From the NCBI GenBank assembly GCA_032768795.1, contig CP136491.1, positions 992,001 through 1,056,000 of the forward strand: DNA of 64,000 bases, written 5' to 3'. The stretch comes from Tremella fuciformis. Lineage: Eukaryota; Basidiomycota; Tremellomycetes; Tremellales; Tremellaceae. This document shows, in pieces, positions 10,603 through 21,670 of this stretch. Each line of letters opens with the position of its first letter. The first letter of the stretch is position 1. Below the pieces are notes generated by a model. It did no database searches. It had not been told where the DNA came from and worked only from the letters and a program-made list of their open reading frames with translations. Made by a program: the position numbers and the translations under genes.

Positions 10603-12724
10603 ATGGTATCGCGGACAACGACGCGCACGGCAGTGGTCTTGTTCGCGCTGGGCTTAGTGCTTTGCTCTCTTCTTCGTGCTTCGTCCGGGGTAAGCAACAA
10701 TGCAGATGCTGCCTCCAGTCTGCGAGTCCACAAAGCTCATAAGCAGAGCCCCGGACGACTCGCGACCCCTTGGTTGCGCTCGTCGCCGCCCGAACCATTC
10801 GCCCACCTCGATGCTTCACTGCCCGAGACGCGATGGGTGACCGGAGTGGCTGGCTTCAGCGAGTCTCCCTCCAGCAAAACCCTCCCAAGAGCTCTGCCCG
10901 TCTGTGAGACGAGCTGACCCGCACTACAGACTACTTCACGAACCTCTATTCGCGCAACGGTGTCTTCATCGTCGTCACCTCGGACCCAACACACCTTCCT
11001 GTACAAGGACCAGGATATATCATGTCCGGCCCGGTTTCAGAGGACAACAATGTCCCTGCTGCTGGGGAGGACCGGTGGATGATCTTGGATCCAGAGATGG
11101 CTCTGCACGTTTTGGGAGGTGTGGCAGTGCACAAGCGGGGCACTTCGGTAAGTCTCCTGACGTTCCATGAGGCAGAGGAGACTGAGCGTAGATGTGGTTC
11201 AATGACACGCCTGGCCAGAATTTGCCTAGTTTCCTAAACCTCTACTTTCACTGTGAGTAGGTTTCCTAATCTCAAAATTGATCACGCTGAGCAGCAGTCG
11301 GTGAGGCGAGCCACTTGGCGTGCAGAGCGGTGAAGAGCTTACTCGGCAGTTGTTGAGCTCTTCCTGGGCGGCTGGCGTGCCATTGCGGCCGCTGGCGAAC
11401 GAGATCTACCGGCACGTATCATGTTCCGGAGTGATGCAGACGACTGGGTGGGTCGACTCTTTTCGCGATACGGCCGACCACTGACGTGCAGAGAGACGAT
11501 GCTCAACAGACTGCCTGGTTTCAACAGGCTGTTCTTCCCAGTACAGCCATCGAGGAGCACTCGACCTATGTGGACCGGGCGGAGACATCTCTCACCTACC
11601 TGTTCGACAAGCTGGTCGTAGTGGACGTGAGTTGCCTTGTGTATATATATATATATCTCCCCCCCCCCCCCCCCCCCCCGGCCTTCTCTCTGCCTCTGCG
11701 TAAACCGGGGTGCCATCTAGGAGGCCGCGCTGCAGACGACGTTAACGTACAGCGCTGGGCTGCACATCGCCACGGACAAGAAACACAAGTGTGGAATAAA
11801 GCGACATGTGATCTGCCTCTTCTGCGAGTTCCGACCGACTGGTGGAAACCATTACGAGACTCGATGCGCCGGCTAGTTGTTGCTGACGGGTGCCACCTCT
11901 CTCGGTCCAAAAGCAACGCCCCGGTGGTCACGTATATCAGCAGGTTCGTGCTTTCTCTTGCGCGGACCCCACGGCTGACGGAAGACAATTGACGGGACGG
12001 CGCCTGGTCAGTTCGGACCATGATCGCCTTGTCGGTGCTCTCAAGCGGATGGACCGGGACGGATTGATAGAGTTTGAAGAGGCAAAGATGGAGACTATGA
12101 GCCGGACGCAGCAGGTAGGAGTACCGCATGGTCCTGCTTCTTCGAAAACAAACTGATATGCAGTTCTGTCTGGCGCTGCGAACAGATGTGTGTCTGTATT
12201 GAGATGACACATCAGCTGACAATAGATCATGCTTGGGGTTCATGGGACCGGGCTCAGTCACCAATTATGGATGAAGCCGAATTCCGGGGTGCTAGAGGTG
12301 GATCGGGCACTCACTATAGGCGCGGCTGACATGCAGATCATGAGAGAGCCCGGCTTTGTGCGGGTGAGCGAGGCTCTGAGGGGATTCGCAGAAGGACTGA
12401 TTTGACGCTCAGGACTACGCCTTGGTTGCCGAGCTCATGGGTCACGAGTACTACGCAGTCCATAACGACCACGTCTTTCCACCAAATCAGTCAGTGCTGA
12501 TCTCGGTCAAAATGTCAGTCCAGCTGAAGTGCAGATGGCGAAAGGCAGATGGCTCTACTGCCGAGCTCCCACCCGACTTCGACGGCTCGACCATACGTGT
12601 GAGCGGACATGACCTTGTGCACATGGCGCGACTGATTGAACAGGTCGATGCCGATTTCGTATCTGGACTTGTGAAGAAGATGGCGGGGGCGCGGAAGAAT
12701 GTAGTCGAGCCTAGGCTCGATTGA
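10603..12724 (+). CDS. GT61-family (DUF563) glycosyltransferase
   Basis: Golgi glycosyltransferase of the GT61 type, a family that includes xylosyl- and GlcNAc-transferases. Residues 8-30 (TAVVLFALGLVLCSLLRA) form a type II signal anchor. Later exons encode DRWMILDPE, MWFNDTPGQN, ELFLGGWRAIAAAGER, LFDKLVVVD, and VVTYISR followed by a Lys/Arg-rich sugar-nucleotide region. The hallmark near the C-terminus is MLGVHGTGLSHQLWM, matching the GxHGAGLTH motif of the family, followed by GVLEV. The ATG at 10603 gives the anchor; the stop is at 12722-12724. At least eight introns; one (about 11630-11720) holds a TA repeat and a run of 21 C. Some exon joins near 11310-11360 are unresolved, so a small error there is possible. 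Donor and acceptor sugars unknown. Confidence 0.78.
11643..11679. repeat. Simple repeat: (TA)n followed by 21 C
   Basis: TATATATATATATATCTC precedes an uninterrupted run of C at 11659-11679, inside an intron of the GT61 gene. Polypyrimidine-rich and close to the acceptor side; length likely varies between strains. Confidence 0.9.
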
Positions 12725-12868
12725 GCAAGATCCCCGTAGACGACATCCAGGACGCGCAATGCACATCACTGTAGCGCAACCTGTTCCAGGTCGTGTGCAG
12801 CATGTGATCCATGCGATCATGAAGAGACCCCACTAGCCTACAAATCGCCGTCAACCCCGTCCGGCGGT

Positions 12869-13554
12869 CTACTCGTCGGCCTCGACAACGACGGTCTGCA
12901 AGCCCTGACAATCAGCTCAGTCCCGGTAGAGGTTGTCTGGATGACCGACCTTGAAGCTGGTCACACCCTCCACAACGCTCGCGACGACGTAAAGCTTCTC
13001 CTTGGCGCCCTCATCGTCGTTTCGCTTCCGCTCCAGGCGCACACGCACACGTCGGGGAGGCGAGCGGATACCGCGAGCCCAGATAGCCTGGTTAAGTCCG
13101 GGGGAGATGCGGACGTCCTTGACGCCCATCTGCTTTTGCGCAAACTCGACGACGGCCTTGATGGCCTTGGGAGACTCTTGCCAATCAGCACTGCGACGAC
13201 AAGATTTCCCGATCCCTCCTTCTTCTCGTGCGCAGCGAATTGCGCCATCCCAAGACACCAAGCCATATGTCCCTTCCGATGTCCACTGTCCTCCGGGATC
13301 TGAGACATGAAAGAGCGAACACTCACTCTTTTTGAAGGAGAGGTCGTGTGTCCGCTTGTGCAGGTGGATGGTGTACTCCCGGGTCACGACATCGTGAAGG
13401 GCAGATCGGGTCTTGGGGGTCTAGACAGTCAGTCCTTGCTCTTGCTCGTCCTTTCCATCCCATTTGCCAAATGCTCCGTCTCAAGCTCCAATTTGCAACA
13501 CTACACGTCTGCGAGATAAATCGAGATCCAGCTGACCTTTGTGGGAGCCTGCAT
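12869..13554 (-). CDS. RPL31: 60S ribosomal protein eL31
   Basis: Cytosolic large-subunit protein near the exit tunnel. Four exons: MQAPTK (13554-13537), [20 protein letters not shown] ... SFKK, a long exon with [20 protein letters not shown] and [20 protein letters not shown], and a last exon [11 protein letters not shown] ending at 12869. All joins keep phase and the product, about 120 residues, has the normal length and ends of eL31. The second intron (about 13330-13190) is long for this genome. The gene converges with the GT61 gene (144 bp between stops). Confidence 0.95.
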
Positions 13555-13753
13555 GTCAGCATTGACGCCCTCTCGTGCAAGCCCTGCGCTCCTCGATCAC
13601 TCCCCACCGCCCGTTGTCGCCGAATCGACTTGTCCACTTCCTCATGAAGACAGAATGAGCCTCCTTGCTGCTCCTGCTCGATGTCGTCCTCTCAAAGTTT
13701 GTCTCCATGTCTGTGCAGAGCGTCCAGGGTACACACCGACTCACCATCTTGAC

Positions 13754-14160
13754 CTATGCTGCAGATGCTTGACGGATGGACCTCTCGTACACCTCGAATT
13801 CGTACTGAGAGCCAGGAATCAACTGAGTGCCTAGATATTGCCGGAATCCCCGAGGTGATGAACGCTGTGGCGGTGGGTTTGTGTCGGCCTTCCAGTCATG
13901 AGCGATTTTTATCTCCGACTCTCCCGTGAATTTCTCGTGGCGAGGGTGGAGGTTGTTCATCAAGGAACGTTGATCGTGTGAGCTTTCGCCACACACGTTT
14001 GTGACACCTTGTCCTGTGCGACCAGCCAGCTATGCATCTACCCACCCAACCTCCATCGTGGTCGCGTGACGGCCAATCCCAGCTCTCCAAAGAACACCCA
14101 AGCAGTGAGCTTCACAGCAGAGCAAAGGATGGTCTTGGGGCACAGAGCCCTTCCTAACAT
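13754..14160 (-). CDS. Small unknown protein, possibly mitochondrial
   Basis: Not recognised. A first exon starting at 14160 (MLGRALCPKTILCSAVKLTA) has the basic, uncharged-acid-free look of a mitochondrial presequence. After an intron with acceptor near 14010 the frame reads NNLHPRHEKFTGESEIKIAH and ends GSQYEFEVYERSIRQASAA at 13754. Product about 110 residues. It lies upstream of eL31 on the same strand, leaving about 200 bp for that gene's leader. The alternative that the frame continues into 13556-13747 would abut the eL31 ATG and is less likely. Confidence 0.4.
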
Positions 14161-14456
14161 GGTCGCCCGAGACTGACATCGCATCGCACCACGTCCTTTG
14201 TCGACTCCCGACTCCACCACGTATGCGAGTCCATCCATTCTATGCTCTCAGCTGGACATCAGCCCACCTCTTGACGAAGCGCACGAGCGCCTGGATCGCT
14301 TTCCCACCTGAATAGCCTTCCTAAGCTCCGCGGCGAGCCAAGGAACATACGCCGAGTCGGTCGCAATCGGACGACCGATAGGACGCACGTTTACCATCTG
14401 CGTGGGTGACACTGAGCAGAACCGGTTGACAGCCGCCCCGACCCCTCACACGAGCG

Positions 14457-15968
14457 ATGACCTTTCTCACCCCCGCTGCGCCATATCGCAATCCCCCTCA
14501 TCCTCCTGTGCATAACCCTCTACCGCTTTACGACGGAAACTCCCAATCCTCTGTTGCCGGACCGTCGCGCATACACCCCCCGCCTCTTGTCACACGCTCA
14601 TTCGACATGCCGCCGCCTCCTACGATCCCGGTACGACGCAAGCGCAAGACTAGCGCAGCAGAGCAAGACTACGAACCAACGACATTGGCTGCTGCCGCCT
14701 CGTCACCCTCCGAGCTAGACGCGGACGAAGAGGACGAGGACGCCGATGATTACCTACCAACATCAGCTGGTCCGTCCCGTCGTCCGAAAAAGTCAACGGC
14801 ATCCGCAAAGGGTGGGGGTAAATCTGCGGCAGGTACGACTGCCGGCGGCAGGCCTATGTCCCGCGAACAGCTCCGGAAAGCCAATCACAGCCTCATTGAG
14901 CGACGGCGTCGGGAGAAGATCAACTTTGCGCTCTCAGAGCTACGCGAGATGGTGCCCGGCTTGGGGGATACTGGCAAGGGTGGCGAGTTCAAGCTCGAAG
15001 TACTGGAACGGACCGTCCTGCACATGCGCGCGCTCAAGGCGAGGATCGGCGAACTGGAGAGTTCCGTGCAGAGTGGTTCTGGCTCCTCCAATGTCAGTGG
15101 CGCTGTGCGAAAGAAGGCCAGGCCGCATGAGCCCAAGGCAGAGAGGCACGACGTTGCAGTCATATCAGAGCGCCAACCCATATTATCATCCTCCACCACA
15201 CGCAAAAGCACGACCACCCCTCCCTCCCCCTCACTCTCGCCTGATCAATCTCAATCGGCGCCCCTGTCTCGGCATACCAGTGCGGACGCGCCTGCCATTG
15301 CTTCCGGTAGAGGCTCTCGAAACGGCACAGATTCGCCACAACAGCCTTCAATAGCCTCGCTTCTCTCTCACGCTCATCCGTCTCAACGCCCCTCTCCGGC
15401 CTCACAGCCTACTCGACCAGCAGCCCCGCCGCAAGCAGCGAACCCTACGCTCTACTTGCCGTTCCCCACCCCTTCGCCTACCTCGCCCTTCCTCACATAT
15501 CCCGGCTCGAACACATCTACAACAGCGACTTCGGTCACGGGGCCCCCAGAGCCATCGCCATTTCTCGCGCCGCTCCAACATTTCTCGCTGTTCGGCGGAG
15601 CGATCTCCCTTGATACGCCTACAAGTCCTGAGGTGAAAAAATCTCCTTCGGATCACGAGGGGACCGCCAAAATAGCCCCAGGCGAGAAGAAGGGCGACAT
15701 GCGTGCTGAGGAGGCCGCGAACTTGCTTCTTGCTTTTAGCTCCCCAGATGTCATGCGCCCAACAGGTGGTCTTGGCTTGGCGATGACGACTACCTCAAAT
15801 GGGTTCAGTGGAAAGGAGGAGAGACAGCGACGCATGACGCTGGAGACCGAGGACTTCACCCTCGACGGCGGAACGGCGAAAGTGACCAAAGGTTACGACG
15901 CCTTTTTAGGGCAAACGGAGGGCATGGTGGGGAAGACGGCGAGGGACATCTTGCGCATGTCGGATTAG
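14457..15968 (+). CDS. bHLH transcription factor
   Basis: Intron-less, 503 residues. A basic helix-loop-helix domain spans about residues 139-201: NHSLIERRRREKIN supplies the His144, Glu148 and Arg152 contacts typical of factors that bind the E-box CACGTG, then helix 1 (FALSELREMVPGL), a loop, and helix 2 (VLERTVLHMRALKARIGELE). A nuclear-localisation-like RRKRK lies at residues 60-64. An acidic stretch (DADEEDEDADDY, about 88-99) may be an activation region. The rest is Pro/Ser/Thr-rich and probably disordered. The C-terminus (GKTARDILRMSD) is also basidiomycete-like. Target genes unknown; relatives include Ino4/Cbf1/Pho4-like regulators. Single-exon structure is unusual in this intron-rich window. 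Confidence 0.9.
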   Translation: MTFLTPAAPYRNPPHPPVHNPLPLYDGNSQSSVAGPSRIHPPPLVTRSFDMPPPPTIPVRRKRKTSAAEQDYEPTTLAAAASSPSELDADEEDEDADDYLPTSAGPSRRPKKSTASAKGGGKSAAGTTAGGRPMSREQLRKANHSLIERRRREKINFALSELREMVPGLGDTGKGGEFKLEVLERTVLHMRALKARIGELESSVQSGSGSSNVSGAVRKKARPHEPKAERHDVAVISERQPILSSSTTRKSTTTPPSPSLSPDQSQSAPLSRHTSADAPAIASGRGSRNGTDSPQQPSIASLLSHAHPSQRPSPASQPTRPAAPPQAANPTLYLPFPTPSPTSPFLTYPGSNTSTTATSVTGPPEPSPFLAPLQHFSLFGGAISLDTPTSPEVKKSPSDHEGTAKIAPGEKKGDMRAEEAANLLLAFSSPDVMRPTGGLGLAMTTTSNGFSGKEERQRRMTLETEDFTLDGGTAKVTKGYDAFLGQTEGMVGKTARDILRMSD

Positions 15969-16338
15969 AATAGCGGGTTTGTAGGGTCAGTATGTGGGAA
16001 CGATGAAACAACCGATGTGAATTTGATCTGACCGCGTTGTTCGAGGGATCTGGTCGAAGTCGGGAGAACTTGATAGGTCGCTGGATGTGTTCTCGCGTGT
16101 CTCGTAGTCACAAAATCAGAGCCTTGCTCTCGGACCAGCTCCCGCACCCGAAAGTCCCGGCCATGAGTTTCCGTTACACCATGTGTGGGACTAATGTGTC
16201 CTCCGTGCACTGCAGAGCCCCGCCCGTGCAAGCGGCGATCGATGCAGAAATGGAAGGAAAATGAGTACACAACTGCCGTCCGCTGCTCCCTCCAGTCAGC
16301 GCCAGCTCCTCGCGTCCGTCTCGTCTCCTCGTGATCGT
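15969..16338. other. Intergenic between convergent bHLH and eS30 genes
   Basis: Only short frames; holds the 3' ends and terminators of both flanking genes. Nothing else seen. Confidence 0.5.
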
Positions 16339-16782
16339 CTAACCAGACTTTCCGGCGGGTTGCTGGTTCCTACATCGTCAGCGACTTCGCTCTTCAGCTG
16401 GCACGTGATACAGCAGAACAGAGGAGACGATTCAGATAGGAGCGAAAGACTATTGATGGAATGGTGTCGATCATGAAGGATCTGATTGAACTATGCTTGA
16501 TTTCGGTTGATCATCCGTGAAGGGGGCAGAGAAGGGGATAGTGGAAGATAGAGAGACTCCACGCACATCTTTCGCTTGCCTCCGGGGGTGAGAGTGACGT
16601 TGACGAAGCGGCGGTTGTACTGCATCCTCTTCTTGGCGCGACCCTTGGGGGTCTTCTTCTTCTCCTGCTTTTCGACTTTGGGGGTCTGTGGTTAAAACGC
16701 TGTCCCTTCTGCCTCGACAACGATCACTCACTTGCGACTTGACCTTACCGGCACGAGCGAGGGATCCGTGGACTTTACCCAT
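16339..16782 (-). CDS. RPS30: 40S ribosomal protein eS30
   Basis: Small-subunit protein, here encoded without a ubiquitin-like fusion. Exons: [17 protein letters not shown] (from 16782), [20 protein letters not shown] and [19 protein letters not shown], then a short last exon NQQPAGKSG that splices onto the final AT of the previous exon (acceptor TAG before GAACC near 16373) and stops at 16339. About 65 residues, normal for eS30. The start is divergent from prephenate dehydratase, with 367 bp of shared upstream DNA. Confidence 0.93.
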
Positions 16783-17149
16783 GGTGAATACTATGGAGTC
16801 AGCTGTGTGTCCGTCCACATTCTGTCCCTCGACCCCACATCTCCGCACTGGCGCCACCCTCGCCCTTCTGTCCACTCGTCTGGCGCTCTCGCAGTCGCTC
16901 GGGAATGAATCGGCGGGGCTCACGATATGTAGGGGCGGTCGGTCGAGTGAGAAAGGTGGCGATGGGCTCTTTGTCGACGACTTCAAATCGGCCATTTCGC
17001 GATCCTCCCACGCCCACCGGGATTATCCGGAAATTTCTCCACAAAGCGTGTGGCATAGACTTGGGCCGTTTTCCTCCACCCCAATGGTCCACTGGCGCGA
17101 CTCGAGGTCTTGGGTGTACATTTCATATCCATGCTATGAGACCAAGGCC

Positions 17150-18203
17150 ATGTCCGGCGATGACAGCGACGGAAGGGCGCCGAAGCGGCCAAAAAAGGCT
17201 GTTTCGGCAATCAAAGTCGCATATCTTGGCCCCGAAGGTACATATGGCCAACAAGCGGCTCAGGCTTTCCTGCCGATCTTGAGTCACTCCGACATTGAGC
17301 TTGTGCCCTGTGCGAGTATAGCAGGTCAGCTTGTTTACATCAGAAGAACGCATCGCTGAGGTCCAGAGGTATACAGCAGCCCTTCCGACTACCTGGTGAT
17401 GCCATTGCAAAACACTCTTCACGGCTCAGTCACGGAGACTATCGATTGTTTACTCTCCACCCTCAGCCCTCCGAGCCAAGCCACAAATGGACACATCGAA
17501 GCTGGGCCGTCGCGCTTACCTCGCATAATCAGGAGTACCGATCTCAAGATTTCACATTGTCTCGTGGTGAAGAAAGGGACCAGGCTGGAAGAGATTGGCT
17601 GGGTGCGCTCGCATGAACAGGTGGATGGCTTGCCTGTGTACCCACATGGAGCTGATCATCAGGCTCTGGGCCAATCCGCAAAGTTCCTCAGCAAGTATCT
17701 TCCAGCGGCAACACGGCATGCCTGGCCATCCACAGCCTCGGCGGCATTAAGCCTGCTGCAGTCCATCGCTGACGATCCGCCCGGAGTCGGCGCTGCCATA
17801 TGTTCCAGAGCCGTGTTGAGCTTGTATCCAGAGTTAGAGGTGTTACACGAGGGAACTCAAGAGGGCGACAGTCAGTATCATATGGCTGCTTTGTCTTAAC
17901 AGGACGGATCCTGATCGTCCAGACAACTACACACGCTTTATCCTTCTATCACATGAAATCGACTGCCGCACGGACGATGTCCCGACCCGTTCAATGTTCT
18001 ACGCCGTCGCGTCTGCGAATTCGCTCAATCATCTGATCAATTCATCTAAGCGAGTCATAGCGATACACGTACGGCCTTCTCACACAGGTGTGGACTCAGG
18101 ACGCTATCCTTTGTCCTACGTTGTGGAGGTGGAACCGAAAGAAGGGAAGGTAGTGATCATACATGTAGAGGGAGTCGCCTGTCTCGGGACTTGTGGTGAT
18201 TAG
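17150..18203 (+). CDS. PHA2: Prephenate dehydratase (phenylalanine synthesis)
   Basis: Converts prephenate to phenylpyruvate. Motifs in order: VAYLGPEGTYGQQAAQAF at the N-terminus, SDYLVMPLQNTLHGSVTET, VRSHEQ joined across an intron to ALGQSAKFL, and the catalytic Thr-Arg-Phe in NYTRFILL. The C-terminal part is a weak ACT-like regulatory domain (VRPS in place of ESRP), where Phe would bind. The ATG at 17150 opens MSGDDSDGR; an upstream frame lacks a better ATG. About four introns. The stop TAG at 18201-18203 overlaps by a few bases the predicted end of the convergent HSF-type gene. The last exon may contain another small intron. Confidence 0.88.
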
Positions 18204-19785
18204 AATGTGGGTGGCTGCAAAGATCAGCGCGTCACTCACGGACGATCTTTGCCATTTGTAGTCCGCTCCCTTGAGTGCCAAATGGGCCATTTGCATGGAC
18301 TTTGCATTGCCGCCATGTCTACAAGGTTGGCTTGAGACTACGATCATCGGGAAGCAAGTTGACCATCAACCCGTGTAGTACTCTCACCGCCACATGAGCG
18401 GAGACGTTTAGGTCTGAAATCCGTACGCGACCCTAGCACGTCAAGCGCCCGGATCTGGCGCCAGAAGGCCGCGTCGTCTCGTCGCAGGCCGGGCTTTTCG
18501 AGCAACAAACTCTGATCAGTTCCTTTGATTTATCTCAAAGCTGCGGGATACTCACGGACCCTTTGTGCAGTCCTGACGTCGGATCACTCTGACAAATCCG
18601 TAACTAGGCATGAGTGCTTTTCAGCCGCACAACACAGAAAGCACTCACTTCCCGAGCTGCTTATTAAACGATCGTCTTGCGGGTGAGAAGAACCTTTTCC
18701 AGATTTGGGAGAGAAACTGTTCAAGTCTCAATTCACCGTCGAACTACAGCTCTGCGCTTACGGTGTCCACGTTGATGATCTCGAACACCGTTTGGCTTCC
18801 AGTCTGCCATCGGATGGCGGTCACATGTTCCGGGCGATCGGACGCCAGAAGTCTATACCATCAGGGATCTGCAGTGTTTTGTTCGGTAGCTCGCTTACCC
18901 GCAGATGATGAAGTCGAACGTGTTCTTCTTGGCCAGAGGGTCGAACGCTTTCTCCCTCACCGACATCTGCGAGACAAGCGGGACAACTTTCCGTACGTTG
19001 GGCGGGTCCGTGATTGTTTTGCCACCATGAGGATGGGGACACACCGCCAGGTACTCGGCTGTCTTCGCGAAGCGCCTGAGCTTCTTGGTTTCAGTCTCAC
19101 TTGAGCTTCGCGCGCGTGCCGGGAGATTTTTCTGGACAGGCGCCCGGGTCATCGGCGCAAGACGAGAAGTCTTGCCTCGCCCCAGAGCTATTGGAGCATA
19201 CGCAACGAACAGGCTCTGGCTGACGGAGGATGAGCCGGGCCGGGTTGGCAAGTACTCGGAACCAGATTCGGAGTCACTTTCGGAGTCTCGCTGCGAATCA
19301 CTGTCCGTTGGTGGATCTTCGTCGCTGTATGCTTCGTCCTCGATCCAGACCTGCAGACCCTGGGCCTGCGGGTCACTCGCCTCGACTGGCGTGGTGCCTG
19401 AAGGGGCGTCTGAGTGCGACCAAGCGCCGCTGTCGTCGTCCTCGGCTTGGACATGCAGTACTGGCAGACCGTCAAAGCCTTCGACGCCGAGAGCCGAAGC
19501 ATCGTCATCGCTGATTGCATCGTGACCGAGATGGAATGCGTTCGTCGGTTGAACGACGAGGGGATTAATATGCGTAGGGCCCCTTGTTTGCCTGTTCGAG
19601 ACACCATCGGGATCCCCTAAGTAGGGTGGTTGCAGCGATTGGAGCAACGGGGTATCGCCAGGGAGGTAGAATACTGGAGCGGAGATGGTGTACGTTGGTC
19701 GAGCAGGCTCGTCGCAGGCTGACCTTATGCCGTACGGGGCGGCGAGAAGCAGTGCCAGGGGATCATCAGTGTGCCCCGTGTTCAT
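18200..19785 (-). CDS. HSF-type DNA-binding domain protein
   Basis: Probable transcription factor. A long first exon (ATG at 19785) is acidic and Ser-rich (DSDSQRDSESDSESGSE) and ends FDFIICG. Splicing joins LLASDRPEHVTAIRWQTGSQ and TVFEIINVDT, then FLSQIWKRFF, SFNKQLGNYGFVRVIRRQD, and further downstream FWRQIRALDVLGSRTDF. This reproduces the heat-shock-factor fold order: F-x-x-x-L, I-x-W...F-x-I, F...FF, then SFxRQLxxYGFxR, the recognition helix and wing. All joins keep phase (donor 18901 region to acceptor TATAG, then three more short introns). The DNA-binding domain sits in the middle or C-terminal part, not at the N-terminus. Likely end KWQRSSPPTF at 18200. Exons further upstream (to about 20608) are possible. 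Not a canonical Hsf1 or Skn7. Confidence 0.6.
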
Positions 19786-21670
19786 CCAGACGCCAATGCG
19801 CCGAGGATGTGCTGGGAATGTGGCGGCTGATTGTCACACAGGCCCAGCTTGAATTTCTAGAATAATGGCTGGACAAATGCGTGTCGTTCGGAATGAATAT
19901 CGCAAGATGAAAAGCGTCCCCAGATCACAGGGGATGCGAAGCGGCAGGCGAGAAAGGGCAAGGCCGAGGAGGACGAGGAAAAGGAGGACGAGGGCACGAA
20001 GTCTCCACCTTTATCCGACTACCGTATCCTATTTGTTGTCAGGAGGGCGACGTACGTTGCCAAATCCTGATTTGTATAGGGCGTGGAAACGTCCCGTGTG
20101 TCCATCGACCTCTGGTCTGCCGCCTGTCTGGCATGGGCCAAGTGTGCGCCGCTTGTCGAGGCTGTTTGCAAGATCGCGCCCTAGGAACGCGCATAGGGTG
20201 CTCGAAAGGAGCTTGGGAGATGCTTCTTTCCATCCAGGTGTCCCGGGCGAAAGGAAGTCGAAGACAGACATTATGTCGCCCGCCTCGTGTTTTTCTCTGG
20301 ACGACTGAGCGAAGTGCTAGGAGCGCCGCCTTGGCCGGGATACAACGCTAGTAAAGAACCTTGAGATTTGAGTAGTGCGGACTGGCTAAGCGGATCTGCG
20401 ATTTGGAACAATTCCGGATCTCCGAAGGCCGCTCACCAATCCCCCGCACTGGAGGGGCGTGGGTCCGTGCGCGCGTGCAACGGACGACAGACCGATTCTC
20501 GACTCGCCTGATGTATGCGTCCCACGGCACTGGATGGATTGATCGACAAGGAGGAAGCTCGCGTTCGCTGCCGAACAACACCCCAGCGGGCGGCGGTGGC
20601 CTCAACATGTCCGATTTCGCATATGCCCTGGCATGACGCGGATGGATCCCGCCGCGGCCCCATTCGGCCCACCATCATCTCGTGATCCCATCAGCCGAAA
20701 TACATCACGACTAGACAAAAAGGGGTACGGACGAACAAAAGATGATGACGCTGGCTCTTTGGCCGTCCTTTACCTTCGCCTCGAGGCAAGCCAGTCCCGA
20801 TAACACGCAGACACTTCTCCGGATGATCGGATCTTGACGAGGCGGACGGCGCAACACACGACTAGTGTTGCTTCTTTCGCATGGTCGAGGGCGAAATTTG
20901 CGATCGGATAGGGCACTGAACTTGCTTCGCTAAGGGTAGTCCAGGAAGGTGCTGGAAAGTGATCGTACTCGATTGTATCAGTGATTGGACCACTGGAAAG
21001 GTGAGGGACGGTCTCCGATCTCACGATTTAGACCGTCCGCCCTCACGATTTGTCAACAGAGGCTCGAAGGTGGAATATATACTCTGTCAGTCAGATCGCC
21101 CAGGATCAGCCAAAGTGCGCCTGTTCGTCACGAGACGGAGCTGACTGGATTGCCGTCGATTGTGGGGACCGTATCGGCAAGAGCTGGGGCCAGGCCTAGC
21201 CTACTTTCTTGCAATCATTCTGTGATATTTGCGCGGTCTCGCCTAGTCCGCATGAAGCCAATCCCGTGCTGATGCGCCGATATGTCACCGTCAGTCAACA
21301 TATGCGCGTCCATTTCACCCAAACTCCGTCGTCCCAATCGCCACTCCGCCACGATGGAATCTTTTTACATGCTTTGTGTACTGGGCTACTCAGGCTGTCA
21401 ACACCGACAGCGAAGGCGCATATGACACCGATGCCGTACTGTCGCATCGAAGCGATCTTCGAGCAGTCCACCTCAGAATATAGTTGTAGGGAGTGCGGGT
21501 CTTCGCAACTGTCTTTCCGAAGCCCATCCCATCGCCGAGACCTACTGAAGGAGGACATGTAAAGAGCATTATTCGGTGTCAGATCTTCGAGCATGCGTGA
21601 AATGAATACATGCCCATGTGTGCCATGTGCAGCTCGACTACTCGTACCGGAATCCCAGCGCCTCCTCTGC
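19786..21670. other. Region with unassigned minus-strand coding-like segments
   Basis: Several minus-strand stretches look coding but I cannot join them with confidence: about 20608-20440 (begins MLRPPPPAGVLFGSE, clean GTGAGC donor), about 20290-20055 (GDIMSVFDFLSPGTPGWKE ... KSGFGN with a GTACGT donor), and about 20980-20770 (PIANFALDHAKEATLVVC). They could be 5' exons of the HSF-type gene or one or two small genes. No domain recognised. Confidence 0.35.

Noticed and set aside
13556..13747. Minus-strand frame ending one base before the eL31 ATG
   Set aside because: It would leave no leader for the ribosomal gene and cannot be joined in frame to the exon ending RQASAA; treated as untranslated sequence.
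19085..19525. Plus-strand 146-codon frame
   Set aside because: Mirror of the minus-strand acidic Ser-rich exon, which has better start, splice and domain support.
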